From positions 1-64,000 of the forward strand of contig NZ_JMHT01000038.1 of NCBI RefSeq assembly GCF_001905655.1: a DNA stretch of 64,000 bases, written 5' to 3'. Made by a program: the position numbers and the translations under genes. Below the pieces are notes generated by a model that was given only the letters and a program-made list of their open reading frames with translations, had not been told where the DNA came from and ran no database searches. The DNA comes from Mycobacterium sp. ST-F2. GTDB taxonomy: Bacteria; Actinomycetota; Actinomycetes; Mycobacteriales; Mycobacteriaceae. Of this stretch, positions 1 through 7,769 are shown in pieces (position 1 is the first letter of the stretch; every line of letters begins with the position of its first letter).

Positions 1-621
1 CGTCGGCCCGACCAAAAAGCCGCCCCCCCCGCCGGTCTCGCCGCGACGCTGTCGGCCAAGCTCACCAAGCTGACGACAGGCCAGACGCCCCGCAGCTCCC
101 GTACCCGTGCCACCTCGTCGCGTCGTTCGGCGGCGGAGTCGCCGCGCCGCAGCGCTGCCGACCCGCAGCGCGCACCGCGTCCGTCCCGCGCCCGGGCACA
201 GGCCGGCGACACCGAGCTGATCGAACCGGTGCCCGGCCAGATGCGCCGGCCGCGGCCCGCACGTCCCCGCCCGGCCGCCACCGACTCGTACGCGGTGCCC
301 GACGAGCCGCGGCGCCGTCCCCGTCCGGCCGGCGAGCCGCGCCGCGCCCCGCAGGAGCGCTACGACTACCGGGAGCCACGCGAGCGGGACCGCTATGAAC
401 GACCGCAGCGCCCGTCCGCGGCCGAGCCGCGGCGGCGTCGCTACGCCGACGATCCGTACGAGCCCGGCGACCGCTACCAGTCGCCGGCCCGCCCGTCGCG
501 CAACGCACCACCCAGCGGCGCCCACCACCCCGTCTCCCGGGTGCGGTACCGCGGTGCCGACGACGATGCGGCAGCCGAGCCGCGCGAACGCCGGCCGCGC
601 CAGCCCCACAACTGGGACTGA
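1..621 (+). CDS. C-terminal part of a DUF6542-type protein (Rv1111c-like), cut by the window edge
   Basis: An open frame runs from the first base to a TGA at 619-621 with no start inside its beginning, so only the C-terminal 206 residues are present. The visible part is a disordered tail rich in Arg, Pro and Ala, with runs such as RPRPARPRP and DRYERPQRP, ending in PRQPHNWD. It faces ispH convergently, as Rv1111c does in M. tuberculosis, and that synteny is the main reason for the family name. The membrane domain would lie left of the window. The tail alone gives no biochemical function. Confidence is high that this is a gene end and moderate for the family. Confidence 0.7.
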   Translation, partial: RRPDQKAAPPAGLAATLSAKLTKLTTGQTPRSSRTRATSSRRSAAESPRRSAADPQRAPRPSRARAQAGDTELIEPVPGQMRRPRPARPRPAATDSYAVPDEPRRRPRPAGEPRRAPQERYDYREPRERDRYERPQRPSAAEPRRRRYADDPYEPGDRYQSPARPSRNAPPSGAHHPVSRVRYRGADDDAAAEPRERRPRQPHNWD

Positions 622-645
622 CCGACCGCGTCTGCGTTCGAAGAA

Positions 646-1656
646 CTAGTGCCGGGCGGGACGAATCTCGCGCGGCAGCGCGAACACCAGCGTCTCGTTG
701 GCAGTGGTGACCGGCTGGACGGTGTCGTAGCCGAATTCCGCGAGGCGCTCGAGCACGCCGCGCACCAGGATTTCCGGTACCGACGCGCCTGAGGTGACGC
801 CGACGGTCGTGACACCCTCGAGCCAGCCCGGGTCGATGTCCTCGGCGTAGTCGACGAGCTTCGCGGCGTTGGAGCCGGCGTTCAGGGCCACCTCGACCAG
901 ACGAACCGAGTTGGACGAGTTCCGTGAGCCGACGACGATCACGAGTTCGCACTCGGGAGCCATCGCCTTGACCGCGACCTGGCGGTTCTGGGTGGCGTAG
1001 CAGATGTCGTCGCTGGGCGGGTCCTGCAGCGTCGGGAACTTCTCCCGCAGCCGTCGGACGGTCTCCATGGTCTCGTCGACGCTCAGCGTGGTCTGGGACA
1101 GCCAGATGACCTTGTTCGGGTCGCGGACGGTCACCTTGTCGACGGCGTCCGGGTTGTCGACGACCTGCACGTGCTCGGGCGCCTCGCCGGCGGTGCCGAC
1201 GACCTCTTCGTGGCCCTCATGGCCGACCAGGAGGATGTCGTAGTCGTCGCGGGCGAAGCGCTTGGCCTCGTTGTGCACCTTGGTGACCAGCGGGCAGGTG
1301 GCGTCGATGGTCCGCAGATTGCGGGCGGCGGCCTCCTCGTGCACCGTCGGCGCGACGCCGTGGGCGGAGAACACCACGATGGCACCCTCGGGCACCTCTT
1401 CGGTCTGTTCGACGAACACCGCACCGGCCTTGGCCAGCGTGTCCACCACGTAGCGGTTGTGCACGATCTCGTGGCGCACGTACACGGGAGCGCCGTGCTT
1501 CTCCAGCGCGCGCTCCACGGTCTCGACGGCGCGGTCCACGCCGGCGCAGTAGCCACGCGGCTCGGCGAGCAGCACGCGCTTGCCGGTTTTGCTCATAGCT
1601 TCTCCGGCGACCGAAACGGTGGCGCCGGGAATGCCCATATTGATGGTCGGTGGCAT
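646..1656 (-). CDS. ispH: 4-hydroxy-3-methylbut-2-enyl diphosphate reductase IspH
   Basis: This is the last enzyme of the MEP isoprenoid pathway. It reduces HMBPP to IPP and DMAPP with a cytosolic [4Fe-4S] cluster. The three cluster cysteines are visible at Cys37 (GYCAGVDRA), Cys121 (ATCPLVTKVH) and Cys219 (DDICYATQNRQ). The HEIVHNR and SSNSVRLVEVA motifs are also present. The 336-residue length fits the mycobacterial LytB2 group, whose N-terminus (xPTxxMGIPGA) is recognisable here and supports the longer start over the internal MSKTGKR at residue 21. It is convergent with the DUF6542-type gene and divergent from the lipid-droplet gene. Confidence 0.97.
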   Translation of the reverse strand: MPPTINMGIPGATVSVAGEAMSKTGKRVLLAEPRGYCAGVDRAVETVERALEKHGAPVYVRHEIVHNRYVVDTLAKAGAVFVEQTEEVPEGAIVVFSAHGVAPTVHEEAAARNLRTIDATCPLVTKVHNEAKRFARDDYDILLVGHEGHEEVVGTAGEAPEHVQVVDNPDAVDKVTVRDPNKVIWLSQTTLSVDETMETVRRLREKFPTLQDPPSDDICYATQNRQVAVKAMAPECELVIVVGSRNSSNSVRLVEVALNAGSNAAKLVDYAEDIDPGWLEGVTTVGVTSGASVPEILVRGVLERLAEFGYDTVQPVTTANETLVFALPREIRPARH

Positions 1657-1709
1657 AGCACAAGGGTACTGATCACCGCAGGGCCACAGCCAGCCGTACT
1701 CTGGCAGGC

Positions 1710-2294
1710 ATGTCTACTGCGCCCTACGGAGTCCGGCTGCTGGTCGGCGCGGCGGCGACCGCGCTCGAGGAGACCATTCGGCTCCCCCACACCATCCTGA
1801 CCTACCCGATGACGCTGGCCAGTCAGCTCGCCCAGCTGGTCATGAAAATGCAGCAGGACCTGGCCGAACTGGTCAACAAGGGCGACGAGACCCTGGAGCA
1901 GTGGTTCCCGCCCAAGGACGAGCAGCCGGAATGGGCCACATTCGACGAAGATCTGCTGGAGCCCGCGACACCCGACGCAGCGACAGCCCCCACAGAGAAG
2001 CTCGACGGCGCCCGCCTGACCGAGGGCCGGTTCGCGCTGTACAGCACCGGTGCCGCCGAGGCCCCGAAGCCGACGACCAACGGCGCGGCCGCCAACGGAG
2101 CGAGCGTCGTGACCCCCGCGATCGTCGAGGACCTGGACTACGCCGAGCTGACCCTGGCCCAGCTGCGGGCCCGGCTCCCCCAGCTCAAGGTGGACGACCT
2201 CGAGGCGCTGCTGACCTACGAGAACAACACCAAGTCCCGCGCGCCGTTCCAGACGCTGCTGGCCAACAGGATCACCCGCGCGACCGCGAAGTGA
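1710..2294 (+). CDS. lipid droplet-associated protein, Rv1109c-like
   Basis: This 194-residue protein resembles the mycobacterial Rv1109c family, which is annotated as lipid-droplet associated. The N-terminal half has an amphipathic helical stretch (residues about 8-55, LLVGAAATALEETIRLP onward) that could coat a lipid surface. A variable Ala/Thr/Pro linker follows. A conserved C-terminal helical domain (about 140-190, LDYAELTLAQLRARLPQL and LLTYENNTKSRAPF) resembles the short helix-turn-helix domain of lipid-droplet proteins. It lies 4 bp upstream of xseA on the same strand, so the two are probably cotranscribed. The role is known only at family level. Confidence 0.85.
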   Translation: MSTAPYGVRLLVGAAATALEETIRLPHTILTYPMTLASQLAQLVMKMQQDLAELVNKGDETLEQWFPPKDEQPEWATFDEDLLEPATPDAATAPTEKLDGARLTEGRFALYSTGAAEAPKPTTNGAAANGASVVTPAIVEDLDYAELTLAQLRARLPQLKVDDLEALLTYENNTKSRAPFQTLLANRITRATAK

Positions 2295-2298
2295 TGCG

Positions 2299-3531
2299 GT
2301 GACAGCTGCCGAGATCCCGAACTCGGCCGAGAATCCGTGGCCGGTCCGGGCGGTGTCCACCCGCGTGGCCAAGTACATCGACCGGCTCGGCACCATCTGG
2401 ATCGAGGGCCAGCTCACCGAGCTGAAGCTGCGTCAGTCGACGGCCTGGATGGTGCTGCGCGACCCGGCTGCCGACATGTCATTGTCTGTCAGCTGCCCGC
2501 GCGCCCTGGTCGACGACGCCCCCGTGCCGTTGTCCGAGGGCACCCAGGTGATCATGCTGGGCAAGCCGCAGTTCTACACCCGCAACGGCTCATTCTCGTT
2601 GCGGATCAGCCAGATTCGCGCCGTCGGCATCGGTGAGCTGCTGGCCCGCATCGACCGCCTGCGCCGGCTGCTCGATGCCGAGGGCCTGTTCGACCCACGA
2701 CTCAAGCGCCCGATCCCCTTCCTGCCCAACACGATTGGGCTCATCACCGGCCGCGCGTCGGCCGCTGAGCACGACGTCGTCACCGTGGCCCAAAGCCGTT
2801 GGCCCGCAGTCCACTTCGATATCCGCAACGCTGCGGTGCAGGGCACCAACGCAGTGCCGCAGATCGTCGAGGCCCTACGTGCGCTGGACGCCGCGCCGCA
2901 CGTCGACGTCATCGTGATCGCGCGCGGTGGCGGCAGTGTCGAGGACCTGCTGCCGTTCTCCGACGAGACGCTGTGCCGCGAGATCGCGGCCTGCACCACG
3001 CCGGTGGTGAGCGCCGTCGGGCACGAACCGGACAACCCGCTGTGCGACCTGGTCGCCGACCTGCGGGCGGCCACGCCGACCGATGCGGCCAAACGCGTCG
3101 TCCCCGATGCCGCCGCCGAGCAGGCGCTGGTGACCGACCTGCGGCGGCGCAGCGCGCAGGCCCTGCGCAACTGGGTGCACCGCGAGGAGCGCTTCATCGG
3201 TCAGCTGCGCGGCCGCCCGGTGCTGGCGCAGCCGCTGCAGGCGCTGGACGCCCACGCCGCGGAGATCACCCGGGCGGTGGCGGCCGCGCGCCGCGACATC
3301 CGGCGGCTCATCGCCACCGAAACCGACCATGTCGGGCATCTGTCGGCCCGGCTGGCCACGCTCGGGCCGGCCGCGACACTGGCCCGCGGGTATGCCGTGG
3401 TGCAGAACCTGTCAGCCGGCGGTGCGGTCCTGCGGTCGGCGCAGGATGCCCCGGCGGGAACCAGACTCCGAATCCGGGTGGCCGACGGCGCCGTCACGAC
3501 CGTGAGCGAAGGAATATATGACGAACATTAG
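2299..3531 (+). CDS. xseA: exodeoxyribonuclease VII large subunit
   Basis: This is the catalytic subunit of exonuclease VII, which degrades single-stranded DNA into oligonucleotides during repair and recombination. The 410-residue protein has the N-terminal OB fold (about residues 10-115, WIEGQLTELKLRQSTAWMVL). The catalytic core contains TGRASAAEHDV and IARGGGSVEDLLPFSDE, and a helical coiled-coil C-terminus binds XseB. The start is a GTG 4 bp after the upstream stop. The 3' end overlaps xseB by 14 bp, which suggests translational coupling and balanced subunit supply. Confidence 0.97.
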   Translation: MTAAEIPNSAENPWPVRAVSTRVAKYIDRLGTIWIEGQLTELKLRQSTAWMVLRDPAADMSLSVSCPRALVDDAPVPLSEGTQVIMLGKPQFYTRNGSFSLRISQIRAVGIGELLARIDRLRRLLDAEGLFDPRLKRPIPFLPNTIGLITGRASAAEHDVVTVAQSRWPAVHFDIRNAAVQGTNAVPQIVEALRALDAAPHVDVIVIARGGGSVEDLLPFSDETLCREIAACTTPVVSAVGHEPDNPLCDLVADLRAATPTDAAKRVVPDAAAEQALVTDLRRRSAQALRNWVHREERFIGQLRGRPVLAQPLQALDAHAAEITRAVAAARRDIRRLIATETDHVGHLSARLATLGPAATLARGYAVVQNLSAGGAVLRSAQDAPAGTRLRIRVADGAVTTVSEGIYDEH

Positions 3532-3730
3532 TCAGCTTGGCTACGAGGCTGCCCGCGACGAACTGATCGAGGTCGTCCGCAAACTGGAAGCAGGCGGACT
3601 CGACCTCGACACCTCGCTCCAGCTCTGGGAAAGGGGCGAACAACTGGCAAAACGGTGCGAAGAGCACCTGGCCGGCGCCCGCAAGAAAGTCGAAGACGCG
3701 CTCGCCTCGGGCGCCGACGACGAAAATTGA
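3518..3730 (+). CDS. xseB: exodeoxyribonuclease VII small subunit
   Basis: This 70-residue helical protein binds the coiled coil of XseA. The family signature is clear: LGYEAARDELIEVVRKLEAG, then LQLWERGEQLAKRCEEHLAGARKKVE. The ATG lies inside the end of xseA, in another frame. The tail (ASGADDEN) is acidic, as is common in the family. Confidence 0.96.
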   Translation: MTNISQLGYEAARDELIEVVRKLEAGGLDLDTSLQLWERGEQLAKRCEEHLAGARKKVEDALASGADDEN

Positions 3731-3763
3731 TCAGTGCGGTAATTTCTCCCGCGCTCTGTTAAC

Positions 3764-3777
3764 TGGAACACGTTTCA
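3764..3777. promoter_or_regulatory. KstR operator upstream of the 3-beta-HSD gene
   Basis: TGGAACACGTTTCA matches the published KstR consensus TNNAACNNGTTNNA at every fixed position. It ends 16 bp before the ATG of the steroid dehydrogenase. KstR is the TetR-family repressor of the mycobacterial cholesterol catabolism regulon and is released by 3-oxo-cholestenoyl-CoA. The position would block the promoter or early elongation of this gene. No KstR gene is in the window, so control is in trans. Confidence 0.85.
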
Positions 3778-3793
3778 GTTATGCTCCTGCACC

Positions 3794-4870
3794 ATGCGTG
3801 ATGCTTCCCTGACCACAGACCTCGGCCGCGTGTTGGTAACCGGCGGGTCTGGCTTCGTCGGCGCCAACCTGGTGACCGAACTGCTCGGCCGTGGCCACCA
3901 CGTCCGGTCGTTCGACCGGGCGCCGTCGCCGCTGCCGGCCAACCCGAACCTGGAGACGCTGGTCGGCGACATCACCAACGTTGACGACGTCGACGCCGCA
4001 GTCCAGGGCATCGACACGATCATCCACACCGCGGCGATCATCGACCTGATGGGCGGCGCATCCGTCACCGACGAATACCGCAACCGCAGCTTCGGCGTGA
4101 ATGTCGGCGGCACCGAGAACCTAGTGAAGCTGGGCCGGGCCGCGGGCGTCAAGCGCTTCGTCTACACCGCGTCGAACAGCGTGGTCATGGGTGGGCAGGA
4201 CATCCAGAACGGCGACGAGACCATGCCGTACACCGCCCGCTTCAACGACCTGTACACCGAGACCAAGGTCGCCGCCGAGAAGTTCGTGCTGTCACAGAAC
4301 GGCGTCGACGGCATGCTCACCTGTTCCATCCGGCCCAGCGGTATCTGGGGCCGCGGCGACCAGACCATGTTCCGCAAGGTGTTCGAGAACATCCTCGCCG
4401 GCCACGTCAAGGTGCTGGTGGGCAACAAGAACATCAAGCTGGACAATTCCTACGTGCACAACCTGATCCACGGTTTCATCCTGGCGGGCGAGCACCTGGT
4501 GCCCGGCGGTACCGCACCCGGGCAGGCCTACTTCATCAACGACGGCGAACCGCTCAACATGTTCGAGTTCGCCCGGCCCGTCATCGTCGCGTGCGGCCGC
4601 AAGCTGCCCACCTTCTACGTCTCCGGCAAGCTCGTGCACCGCGTGATGATGGCCTGGCAGTGGCTGCATTTCCGGTTCGCCCTGCCCGAGCCGCTGATCG
4701 AGCCGCTGGCGGTCGAGCGCCTCTACCTGAACAACTACTTCTCGATCGCCAAGGCCAAGCGCGACCTCGGCTACGAGCCGCTGTTCAACACCGAGCAGGC
4801 CATGAAGGAATGCATGCCGTACTACGTCGACCTCTTCCGCCAGATGGAAGCGGCCGAAGCCACGAAGTAG
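3794..4870 (+). CDS. 3-beta-hydroxysteroid dehydrogenase/isomerase (Rv1106c-like)
   Basis: This NAD(P)-dependent enzyme of the extended SDR type is expected to convert cholesterol to cholest-4-en-3-one, the first step of sterol breakdown. It shows the TGGSGFVG nucleotide loop (residues 16-23), the catalytic Tyr154-x3-Lys158 pair (YTETK), a preceding Ser near 127 (TASNS) and the RPSGIWG motif. A hydrophobic C-terminal half (LVHRVMMAWQWLHFRFALP) fits membrane association. The length of 358 matches the family. A KstR box precedes it. The gene ends in a shared hairpin facing the DUF1876 gene. Confidence 0.93.
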   Translation: MRDASLTTDLGRVLVTGGSGFVGANLVTELLGRGHHVRSFDRAPSPLPANPNLETLVGDITNVDDVDAAVQGIDTIIHTAAIIDLMGGASVTDEYRNRSFGVNVGGTENLVKLGRAAGVKRFVYTASNSVVMGGQDIQNGDETMPYTARFNDLYTETKVAAEKFVLSQNGVDGMLTCSIRPSGIWGRGDQTMFRKVFENILAGHVKVLVGNKNIKLDNSYVHNLIHGFILAGEHLVPGGTAPGQAYFINDGEPLNMFEFARPVIVACGRKLPTFYVSGKLVHRVMMAWQWLHFRFALPEPLIEPLAVERLYLNNYFSIAKAKRDLGYEPLFNTEQAMKECMPYYVDLFRQMEAAEATK

Positions 4871-4885
4871 TTGTACGCCCGTGTG

Positions 4886-4910
4886 CCTCTACCGATTTCA
4901 GCGGTAGAGG
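4886..4910. terminator. hairpin between convergent genes
   Basis: A perfect 9-bp stem (CCTCTACCG and CGGTAGAGG) with a 7-nt loop lies just after the steroid dehydrogenase and covers the stop of the DUF1876 gene. There is no T tract on either strand. It could end transcription from both sides. Confidence 0.5.
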
Positions 4911-5173
4911 TGCACCGGGTGCTGCGTTGATTTCTCGATGTTCGCCGACGCGGCCATGAGCAGATCGGTGCCGAGCGCGATGAGCGCGCGGGCGGCCGCG
5001 ATCTCCTCGCCGACGAGCGGCGCACTCGGGTCTTTGGGATTGCGGTAGGCATCCCCCGTCGTGGTGAGGGTGTCGTCCCGCAGCCGGGCGTGTGCGGAGG
5101 CGTGGGTGTGGACATCGTCCTCGAAGAACTCGATCTCGACGTGCCACTTGTTGGTCAGATCCTTGTCGTACAT
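4898..5173 (-). CDS. DUF1876 small protein (Rv1738/Rv2632c family)
   Basis: This 91-residue cytosolic protein has the DUF1876 pattern: KWHVEIEFFEDD, HASAHARLRDD, GDAYRNPKDPSAPLVGEEIAAARAL and a final STQHPVHLYR. M. tuberculosis relatives are induced in hypoxia and dormancy and have a hibernation-factor-like fold, though their mechanism is not settled. I start at the ATG at 5171-5173 because AGGGAAGG lies 8 nt upstream. The open frame continues further upstream but has no family similarity. I found no DosR box in the 150 bp before it. It is divergent from the sulfatase operon. Confidence 0.85.
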   Translation of the reverse strand: MYDKDLTNKWHVEIEFFEDDVHTHASAHARLRDDTLTTTGDAYRNPKDPSAPLVGEEIAAARALIALGTDLLMAASANIEKSTQHPVHLYR

Positions 5174-5291
5174 GTCGATCACCTTCCCTAAGTAAGCGTG
5201 CGCCTCCCGCCGCCCGTTGACCAGTACCGATTTCCCTTGCTGGCCGAACGGGCGCCGGAATCGCAGACCCACCCGTAAAGTCGAACGGGCA

Positions 5292-5324
5292 CAGGAAATT
5301 CCGTTTCGAACGAGGAGCTCTGTC
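5292..5324 (+). promoter_or_regulatory. sulfatase leader with strong RBS, similar to the fadA3 leader
   Basis: CAGGAAATTCC is followed 10 nt later by AGGAGCTC and then GTCATGCCCGA across the start codon. The leader of fadA3 at 61660-61694 has the same blocks in the same order (CAGGAA..TTCC, AGGAGCTC, GTCATGCCCGA). AGGAG is an excellent ribosome binding site and fixes the sulfatase start at 5325. Confidence 0.5.
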
Positions 5325-6875
5325 ATGCCCGACGGCAAACCCAACATCCTGGTGATCTGGGGCGACGACATCGGCATCAGCAACCTGAGTTGTTACAGCG
5401 ACGGCCTCATGGGCTACCGCACCCCGAACATCGACCGCATCGCCGCCGAGGGCATGCGCTTCACCGACTCCTACGGCGAGCAAAGCTGCACCGCGGGCCG
5501 GGCGGCGTTCATCAGCGGGCAGAGCGTGTATCGCACCGGGATGAGCAAAGTCGGCGTGCCGGGCGTCGACATCGGTTGGGCCGCAGAGGATCCGACAATC
5601 GCCGAGCTGCTCAAGCCGATGGGCTACGCCACCGGGCAGTTCGGCAAAAACCACTTCGGCGACTTGAACAAGTACCTGCCGACCGTGCACGGGTTCGACG
5701 AGTTCTACGGCAACCTGTACCACCTCAACGCCGAGGAGGAGCCCGAGCAGTTCGACTATCCGCACAAGGATCAGTTCCCGCTGCTGTACGAGAAGGCGCT
5801 GCCACGCGGCGTGATGAACTGCAAGGCCACCACCGAGGTCTCGACCGAGCCCGACGACCCGAAGTTCGGACCCGTCGGCAAGCAGACCATCGAGGACACC
5901 GGCCCGCTCACCGCCAAGCGGATGGAAACCATCGACGACGACATCGCCGACCGCACCGTCGACTACATCAAGCGCCAGCACGAGGCGGGCAACCCGTTCT
6001 TCGTGTGGTGCAACTTCACGCACATGCATCTGTACACACACGTGAAGCCCGAGAGCCGCGGGCAAGCCGGCATCTGGCAGTCCGAGTACCACGACGCGAT
6101 GATCGACCACGACAAGAACGTCGGCACGGTGCTGGACGTCCTGGACGAGCTGGGCATCGCCGACGACACCATCGTCATCTACTCCACCGACAACGGCCCG
6201 CACCGCAACACGTGGCCCGACGCCGGCACCACGCCGTTCCGCAGCGAGAAGAACACCAACTGGGAGGGCGCCTTCCGGGTGCCGGAGATGATCCGCTGGC
6301 CCGGAAAGATCAAGGCGGGCACCGTCTCCAACGACATCATCCAGCACCACGACTGGCTGCCGACGCTGCTGGCCGCCGCGGGCGACCCCGATATCGCCGA
6401 GAAGCTCAAGAAGGGCCACAAGGCCGGTGCCGACGGCGAGACCGAGTACAAGGTCCACATCGATGGGTTCAATCTGCTGCCGTATCTGATGGGCGAGGTC
6501 GAGCACAGCCCGCGCCGGGGCTTCTTCTACTTCAACGACGACGCGGAGCTGGTCGCGATGCGTTTCGAGAACTGGAAGATCGTCTTCGCCGAGCAGCGCT
6601 GCCAAGGCACCCTGCGGATTTGGGCCGAGCCGTTCACGCCGCTGCGGGTGCCCAAGCTGTTCAACCTGCGCACCGACCCCTACGAGTACGCCGACATCAC
6701 GTCGAACACGTACTACGAGTGGTTCCTGCGGCGCGACTTCTTCGCCTTCTACGCGACGGCGATGGCCGCGGCATTCCTCGACACCTTCAAGGAGTTCCCG
6801 CCGCGGCACCCACCGGCCAGCTTCAGCATCGACCAGATCGTCGAGAAGCTGCACCAGTTCCTGGCGGCCGACTAG
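5325..6875 (+). CDS. type I arylsulfatase (CxAxR class)
   Basis: This sulfate-ester hydrolase has 516 residues. Metal ligands are visible in IWGDDIG (Asp14-Asp15) and STDNGPH. The catalytic cysteine that becomes formylglycine is Cys55 in CTAGR (residues 55-59), the alanine version of the CxPxR motif. GQFGKNHFGD supplies the usual Lys and His. There is no signal peptide, so it should act in the cytoplasm. The start is the ATG after GAGGAG; the open frame reaches further upstream without sulfatase similarity. It heads a coupled operon with a HAD phosphatase and a formylglycine-generating enzyme. The natural substrate cannot be read from the sequence. Confidence 0.92.
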   Translation: MPDGKPNILVIWGDDIGISNLSCYSDGLMGYRTPNIDRIAAEGMRFTDSYGEQSCTAGRAAFISGQSVYRTGMSKVGVPGVDIGWAAEDPTIAELLKPMGYATGQFGKNHFGDLNKYLPTVHGFDEFYGNLYHLNAEEEPEQFDYPHKDQFPLLYEKALPRGVMNCKATTEVSTEPDDPKFGPVGKQTIEDTGPLTAKRMETIDDDIADRTVDYIKRQHEAGNPFFVWCNFTHMHLYTHVKPESRGQAGIWQSEYHDAMIDHDKNVGTVLDVLDELGIADDTIVIYSTDNGPHRNTWPDAGTTPFRSEKNTNWEGAFRVPEMIRWPGKIKAGTVSNDIIQHHDWLPTLLAAAGDPDIAEKLKKGHKAGADGETEYKVHIDGFNLLPYLMGEVEHSPRRGFFYFNDDAELVAMRFENWKIVFAEQRCQGTLRIWAEPFTPLRVPKLFNLRTDPYEYADITSNTYYEWFLRRDFFAFYATAMAAAFLDTFKEFPPRHPPASFSIDQIVEKLHQFLAAD

Positions 6876-7769
6876 GTGTTGGAGTCCTGGAACAACGGCC
6901 CGACCAAGTCGGCGATCGTCGACTTCGTCGGGCGGGTCATCACCGAAGGTCCGGATTTCGTTGTGCCGCAAGACCGGATCGCGGTCTTCGACAACGACGG
7001 CACACTGTGGTGCGAGAAGCCGGCGTACGCCCAGCTGGATTTCCTGGTGCGCCGGCTGGCGGTTCAGGCCGCTGCCGATCCGTCGCTGGCCGCACGTCAG
7101 CCGTACACCGCGGCCGTGTCCGGCGACCTGGCCTGGTTCGGCGACGCCGTCACCAAGCACTACCAGGGTGATGACAGTGATCTGACGGTGCTTGCTACGG
7201 GCGTCCTTTCGGCGCACTCCGGGATCACCGTCGAGGAACACGCTGCGCGGGTGTCAGCGTTCTTCGCCGAGGCCCACCATCCGACCCTGGACCGCCCGTA
7301 CACGCAGTGCGGCTACGTGCCGATGATCGAGCTGCTGCGGTACCTGGAGTCGAACGCGTTCACCTGCTACATCGTCTCCGGCGGCGGGCGCGACTTCATG
7401 CGACCCGTCACCGACGGCATGTACGGGATCCCGCCCGAGCGCGTCGTGGGCAGCTCAGTGGGCGTCACGTTCGCCGACGGCGATCTGGTAACGACGGCGC
7501 AGCCCGAGTTCCTCAACGACGGTCCGGTCAAGCCGGTGCGAATCTGGAGCCGTACCGGACGACGGCCGATCTTCGCAGCCGGGAATTCCAACGGTGACAT
7601 CGAAATGCTGCAGTACACCAAGGGCTTTCGGCTGCTGGTGCGGCACGACGACACCGAACGCGAGTTCGCCTACGACGCTGGCGCCGAGAAGGCACTGAAG
7701 TTGGCGGAGTCCGAAAGCTGGACCGTCGCCAGCATGCAGTCCGACTGGGCCGAGGTGTTCCCCCGTTGA
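6876..7769 (+). CDS. HAD-family phosphatase in the sulfatase operon
   Basis: This 297-residue haloacid-dehalogenase superfamily hydrolase has motif I FDNDGTLW (Asp39 and Asp41). The SGGG region (YIVSGGGRDFMRP) is motif II and GNSNGDIEML is motif IV, so it looks like a phosphoserine-phosphatase-type enzyme. A cap region lies between about residues 60 and 140. The GTG start directly abuts the sulfatase stop, and the gene end overlaps the FGE start by 4 nt. A decayed fragment of a close paralog lies at 9939-10005. The substrate is unknown; the context suggests it removes a phosphate from the same compound or pathway as the sulfatase. Confidence 0.88.
   Translation: MLESWNNGPTKSAIVDFVGRVITEGPDFVVPQDRIAVFDNDGTLWCEKPAYAQLDFLVRRLAVQAAADPSLAARQPYTAAVSGDLAWFGDAVTKHYQGDDSDLTVLATGVLSAHSGITVEEHAARVSAFFAEAHHPTLDRPYTQCGYVPMIELLRYLESNAFTCYIVSGGGRDFMRPVTDGMYGIPPERVVGSSVGVTFADGDLVTTAQPEFLNDGPVKPVRIWSRTGRRPIFAAGNSNGDIEMLQYTKGFRLLVRHDDTEREFAYDAGAEKALKLAESESWTVASMQSDWAEVFPR

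Noticed and set aside
5174..5324. Possible DosR box before the DUF1876 gene
   Set aside because: Relatives are DosR-regulated, but I see no sequence close to the GGGACT-AGTCCC palindrome here.
5390..7171. 593-residue plus-strand open frame overlapping the sulfatase in another frame
   Set aside because: Arg-rich shadow without any motif; the sulfatase frame has all metal and catalytic residues.
4785..7241. 818-residue open frame antisense to the sulfatase and HAD genes
   Set aside because: Mirror of high-GC coding DNA. The plus strand has complete sulfatase and HAD motifs, and this frame has no domain pattern and an Arg/Val/Gly-rich composition.
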